From contig CAWATG010000004.1 in the NCBI GenBank assembly GCA_963785035.1, positions 62,001 through 126,000 on the forward strand: a stretch of DNA of 64,000 bases, in the 5' to 3' direction. Within the stretch, counting starts at the first letter, position 1; the number at the start of each line of letters is the position of its first letter. A model generated the notes under the pieces. It saw only the letters and a program-made list of their open reading frames with translations. It did no database searches and had not been told where the DNA came from. A program made the translations under genes and the position numbers. Positions 60,843 through 64,000 of the stretch are shown piece by piece. The stretch comes from CAWATG01 sp963785035. Its GTDB lineage: Bacteria > Actinomycetota > Acidimicrobiia > IMCC26256 > CAWATG01.

Positions 60843-61586
60843 TTGATTGCCGGCGCGGCGAGCGTCGGCGCCGTTGCCCACGTCTTTGTGCACGATCTCG
60901 GCGATGAGTGCACCGTGGACGGTCCCGATGGCCATCATCTCGCACGGGTCCGCCGACTCACGGTCGGCGAGGCGGTCACCGCCTCCGACGGGATGGGGAC
61001 CTGGCGTCCGTACGAGGTTCGGGATGCGGTTCGTGACCGGTTGGAGCTGGTTGCGACGGGTCCGCCGGTGTACGAGACCGTTGTGCCGCCCCGGATTGCG
61101 GTTGCCTTCGCCATCACGAAGGGCGACCGGCCTGAGCAGGTCACCCAGCAGCTGACCGAGTTGGGCGTCGATCGGATCCTTCCAATGCACACGGTGCGGA
61201 CCGTCGTGCGATGGGATGCGAACCGTGCGGAGAAGGCGAATGCGAAGCTCACTCGGGTGGCACGCGAAGCGGCTGCGCAGTGTCGGCGGTCGTGGCTGCC
61301 GGTCGTCGAGGCCGTGGCCTCTTTCGAGGACGTCATTCGGCATCCGTCGCTCGTGCTTGCGGACCCAAATGGTGGTAGCGTGAACGCCCTCAGTGAGCCA
61401 CCCGGTGGCGAGTGGCTGGCAATTGTTGGGCCTGAGGGAGGTTTTGAGCCTGCCGAACGCCGGAAAATGGCCCATGCCGACGTGGTGGCGGTGGGTTCGC
61501 ACGTCCTGCGGTCCGAGACGGCGGCCGTGGCGATCGCTTCGGTCCTCACCGGGATGTTTCGCCAAGGTCACTCACAGCGGTTGTAA
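60843..61586 (+). CDS. rsmE: 16S rRNA m3U1498 methyltransferase
   Basis: SPOUT methyltransferase modifying U1498 of 16S rRNA. It has an N-terminal PUA-like domain, then the knot motifs VGPEGGFEPAERRKM and LRSETAAVAIASVL. It is 247 residues from TTG 60843. Next to dnaJ as usual. Confidence 0.93.
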   Translation: MIAGAASVGAVAHVFVHDLGDECTVDGPDGHHLARVRRLTVGEAVTASDGMGTWRPYEVRDAVRDRLELVATGPPVYETVVPPRIAVAFAITKGDRPEQVTQQLTELGVDRILPMHTVRTVVRWDANRAEKANAKLTRVAREAAAQCRRSWLPVVEAVASFEDVIRHPSLVLADPNGGSVNALSEPPGGEWLAIVGPEGGFEPAERRKMAHADVVAVGSHVLRSETAAVAIASVLTGMFRQGHSQRL

Positions 61587-61721
61587 TCGGGATGAGGGTA
61601 TCACCGCAGGTGGTAGAGGATTGTTGCTCCTTTCTTGGGGCAAAATTGCCGCGAGAGGTGCTCAAGCGGACGTCCTTTGCTAGCCTGCCCTCGCACGCGG
61701 CATCAGCGAGGGGCTCAGTAG

Positions 61722-62213
61722 GTGACAATCAGTGGTACCCGGGTGGGTGAACGGTTACGCGCGATCCGACGGCAAAAGGGCCTTTCGCTTCACGACGTCG
61801 AGGCGCGCTGTGGTTTGGAGTTCAAGGCCTCGGTCCTTGGCGCCTACGAGCGCGGGGAACGGGCGATCTCTGTTCCGCGGCTCCTGAGACTGGCCGAGAT
61901 CTACGAAGTCCCTCCTGACCAGCTCCTTCCCCGTGATTCCGACGTCGAGATCAATCTCACCGCTGGAGCGCCCGAAGGTCTCGACGACGGCGGCTTTACG
62001 ATCGATCTGGTTCGGCTCCACGCCCTTGATGATCCCGAGGCTTCGGTGCTGTCTCGTTATGCAGCAACGATCCAGCTGCAGCGGCAGGACTTCAACGGCC
62101 GGTTGCTCACAATCCGACGCGATGACCTGCGGGTACTGGCCGCGGTGCTCGGCCGCACGCCTGAAGAGCTCGGATCCCGCTTGCTGCAACTCGGCCTGCG
62201 AGCCGGCGCCTGA
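61722..62213 (+). CDS. BldD-like XRE-family regulator with c-di-GMP-binding motif
   Basis: A 163-residue DNA-binding protein. The N-terminal HTH (about residues 8-65, GERLRAIRRQKGLSLHDVEA, LGAYERGERAISVPRL) closely resembles BldD, the developmental master regulator of Streptomyces. The C-terminal domain carries RQD (121-123), eight residues, then RRDD (132-135), an exact fit to the RxD-x8-RxxD signature by which BldD binds c-di-GMP. GTG 61722 has GAGGGG upstream, and TAGCCT at 61681-61686 is a possible -10. Many non-sporulating actinobacteria have such homologues; the targets here are unknown. Confidence 0.88.
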   Translation: MTISGTRVGERLRAIRRQKGLSLHDVEARCGLEFKASVLGAYERGERAISVPRLLRLAEIYEVPPDQLLPRDSDVEINLTAGAPEGLDDGGFTIDLVRLHALDDPEASVLSRYAATIQLQRQDFNGRLLTIRRDDLRVLAAVLGRTPEELGSRLLQLGLRAGA

Positions 62214-62293
62214 CGGCACTCTCGCCGGCGTGGGTTCGGGTTGACGCCTCGAGCTTGAAGTGTCCGGTGCCGGTCCCGCCCAGCGATAGTCTT

Positions 62294-63269
62294 ATGAGCG
62301 ACGTGGCCCAGTCCTCGCTTGCCCAAACGAAGATTTCGGTACCCGGGAATCACTTGATGCTCGGGCTGCTCGGACGCCGTGACGAGCTCCTGAGGATCGT
62401 GCAGGATGCGTTTCCGGTCACGATCAATGTGCGAGGCAACGAGATCACCTTCGTGGGTGACGAGCACGAGGTCAGGATCGTCGCTGAGCTCTTCGAGGAG
62501 ATGGTCGTGTTGCTTGAGCGCGGGCACGATCTTGACCGGGAGAGCGTTGTGCGCAGCATTGCGATGGTGCGAGCCGATCAGCGTCCCACCGAAGTTCTCG
62601 GCACCGAGGTGCTCCGAGGCCGTCGGTCGGTCGGCCCCAAAACCGCGGGCCAGAAGCGCTATGTCGATGCGGTGCGTGCCAATACCGTGACGTTCGCGAA
62701 TCGGACCGGCCGGCACCGGAAAGAGCTATCTGGCAGTTGCGTTGGCGGTCCAGGCACTCCAGGCGAAGGAAGTGAATCGGATCATCCTCACGCGCCCCGC
62801 CGTGGAGGCAGGCGAGAGCCTGGGATTTCTTCCGGGTGACATGCTAGCGAAGGTTGACCCCTATTTACGTCCCCTCTATGACGCTTTGCACGATCTCCTT
62901 GATGCCGACGGTGTCGCTCGCCTCATGGAACGGGGCACGATCGAGGTCGCCCCGCTCGCCTATATGAGGGGCCGGACCCTCAACGATTCCTTCATCATCC
63001 TGGACGAAGCGCAGAACACCACGCCTGAGCAGATGAAGATGTTTCTGACACGTCTAGGGTTCGGGTCGAAGATCGTGGTGACCGGTGACGTCACACAGAT
63101 CGACCTGGCAGAGGGTCGATCGCGATCGGGCTTGCTCTCGGTCCGTGCGGTGCTCGAAGGTATTCCGGAGCTGACCTTCGTCGACCTCACTTCGACAGAT
63201 GTCATCCGGCATCGCATCGTCGCCGACATCGTGGACGCGTACGAGCGCCACGACCAGACTGGAAGCTGA
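62294..63269 (+). CDS. PhoH-family ATPase (YbeZ), one frameshift
   Basis: PhoH-like NTPase working with YbeY in rRNA maturation. The N-terminal region ([18 protein letters not shown]) precedes Walker A, which is split by one extra A at 62699-62700. Removing it gives [20 protein letters not shown]. Downstream [21 protein letters not shown] is Walker B and [14 protein letters not shown] sensor 1. TAGTCT (62287-62292) lies only one base before ATG 62294; if it is the -10, GTG 62303 would be the true start. About 325 residues. Confidence 0.93.
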
Positions 63270-63782
63270 TGATCTCCGTATTCGGCGCTGACGAGCAGCG
63301 TGACATCGACATGGACGTGCTCAAGTGGGTACGCCTTGCCCGCCTCGTGCTGAACGAGGAGCGCGTCCCGGGCGAAGCCGAGCTTTCGGTGATTTTTGTG
63401 GACACGCAGTCGATGTCAGACTTGAATGAGCGGTTCCTTGGCGGAGAAGGACCGACCGATGTCCTTGCATTTCCGATGGACGACGATGTGGTGCTCTCCG
63501 GCCGCCAACCCGACCAGGGTGGCCGTGGTCCTGGCGCGCCGAGCGAGCCGGGCGAGCCGCCGACCCTGATCGGCGACGTTGTTGTCTGCCCGGTCATCGC
63601 GAAACGTCAAGCCGAAGAGCACGCGGTGCTCATTCGAGGACGAGGTCGCGTTGCTGGTGGTGCATGGCGTCCTGCACCTGCTCGACTACGACCATGCTGA
63701 AGACGATGAGACCAAGGCAATGAAGCAGCGAGAGCAGGAATTGCTCGATCTGTTCCGAGAGCTCGAAGCGAGCCAGGAGTAA
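63269..63782 (+). CDS. ybeY: Endoribonuclease YbeY, one frameshift
   Basis: Zinc-dependent RNase for 16S rRNA 3' end maturation. NERFLGGEGPTDVLAFPMD and the three-His metal motif HGVLHLLDYDH are present (an Asp where Gly is usual). One extra base at about 63622-63632 separates RQAEEHA from SFEDEVALLVVHGVLHLL. A Gly/Pro-rich insertion (about residues 80-97) is unusual but seen in actinobacteria. The ATG overlaps the PhoH-family stop by one base. About 171 residues. Confidence 0.93.
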
Positions 63783-63786
63783 TGCA

Positions 63787-64000
63787 TTGAACCGAGCCGA
63801 TTGGTTCGTTGCCGCCTTCATCTTTGCCCTGTTTTTGGTGTCGAGCCTCTTGGCGATGGCCGAGACGGCGTTCGTTCGGATGAATCGCATCAAGGCGCTG
63901 TCGCTCGAAGAGGACGGGCGCAAGGGCGCGGCGCGTCTTGGTCGCGATGCTCGAACACCCCGAGAAGACGCTCAATGCCGTCTTGTTGGTCCTGCTCATC
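63787..64000 (+). CDS. CNNM/CorC-type transmembrane protein, cut by the window, frameshifted
   Basis: The 5' end of a hemolysin/CorC-type (DUF21-CBS) membrane protein, implicated in divalent metal transport. TTG 63787 begins LNRADWFVAAFIFALFLVSS, and AMAETAFVRMNRIKALSLE is the DUF21 signature. One extra T at 63938-63939 (CGTCTTGGTC for CGTCTGGTC) breaks the frame; correction gives ARLVAMLEHPEKTLNAVLLV. It runs past the right edge. The ybeY-CNNM order is conserved in actinobacteria. Confidence 0.8.
   Translation, partial: MNRADWFVAAFIFALFLVSSLLAMAETAFVRMNRIKALSLEEDGRKGAARLGRDARTPREDAQCRLVGPAH

Overview
The window reads as chromosomal DNA of a GC-rich actinobacterium, most likely class Acidimicrobiia. 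The supporting signs are a mycothiol-type DinB/MDMPI protein, a BldD-like regulator, a FolP2-type dihydropteroate-synthase homologue, a secreted protein built from the [15 protein letters not shown] repeats common in Acidimicrobiia, many leaderless-type promoters, and an actinobacterial order of housekeeping genes. There is no CRISPR array, IS element, prophage or rRNA operon. The content is core chromosome plus one accessory-like nitrate operon. Taxonomy is inferred from gene content only.

Layout. 0-4 kb: three tandem SGNH-hydrolase genes on the minus strand, two lipoproteins and one acyltransferase-3/SGNH fusion, with tRNA-Pro just upstream. 4-9 kb: tig-clpP-clpX, then a convergent secreted repeat/CAP protein. 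9-14 kb: valS-folC, an MDMPI-like gene, ndk. 14-20 kb: the rod-shape cluster mreB-mreC-mreD-mrdA-rodA. 20-25 kb: a B12-binding radical SAM protein, its DUF2344 partner and RNase E/G. 25-30 kb: rplU-rpmA-obgE-proB-proA, with a strongly structured intergenic element between proB and proA. 30-32 kb: a MoxR ATPase/VWA pair. 32-37 kb: an ACT protein, nadD, a LytR_C protein, rsfS, hisF-hisH and mobA. 37-46.5 kb: a minus-strand nitrate assimilation operon whose six genes overlap their neighbours: narK, nirB, nirD, a DmsB-DmsC-like electron-transfer protein, the molybdenum nitrate reductase, and a tandem-ACT protein. mobA lies next to it. 46.5-55 kb: tRNA-Ala, leuS, two small genes, comEA-comEC, folP2 and holA. 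55-64 kb: rpsT, lepA, hemW, hrcA-dnaJ-rsmE, a BldD-like regulator, phoH-ybeY and a truncated CNNM/CorC gene.

Sequence quality dominates interpretation. I find about 16 single-base frameshifts in otherwise intact, mostly essential genes (valS, leuS, proB twice, proA, phoH, ybeY, rne and others). At least 14 of them fit insertion of one extra base. They look like unpolished consensus errors rather than biology. Two of them fuse three nitrate genes into one apparent 1536-residue protein; correcting each by one base restores the normal C-termini and the start/stop overlaps. Coordinates for frameshifted genes span the whole corrected gene.

The regulatory picture is coherent. At least nine genes have a TANNNT -10 hexamer 6-10 bases before the start codon, as expected for leaderless transcripts, while other genes such as mreB, rsfS, comEA and clpX carry good Shine-Dalgarno sequences.
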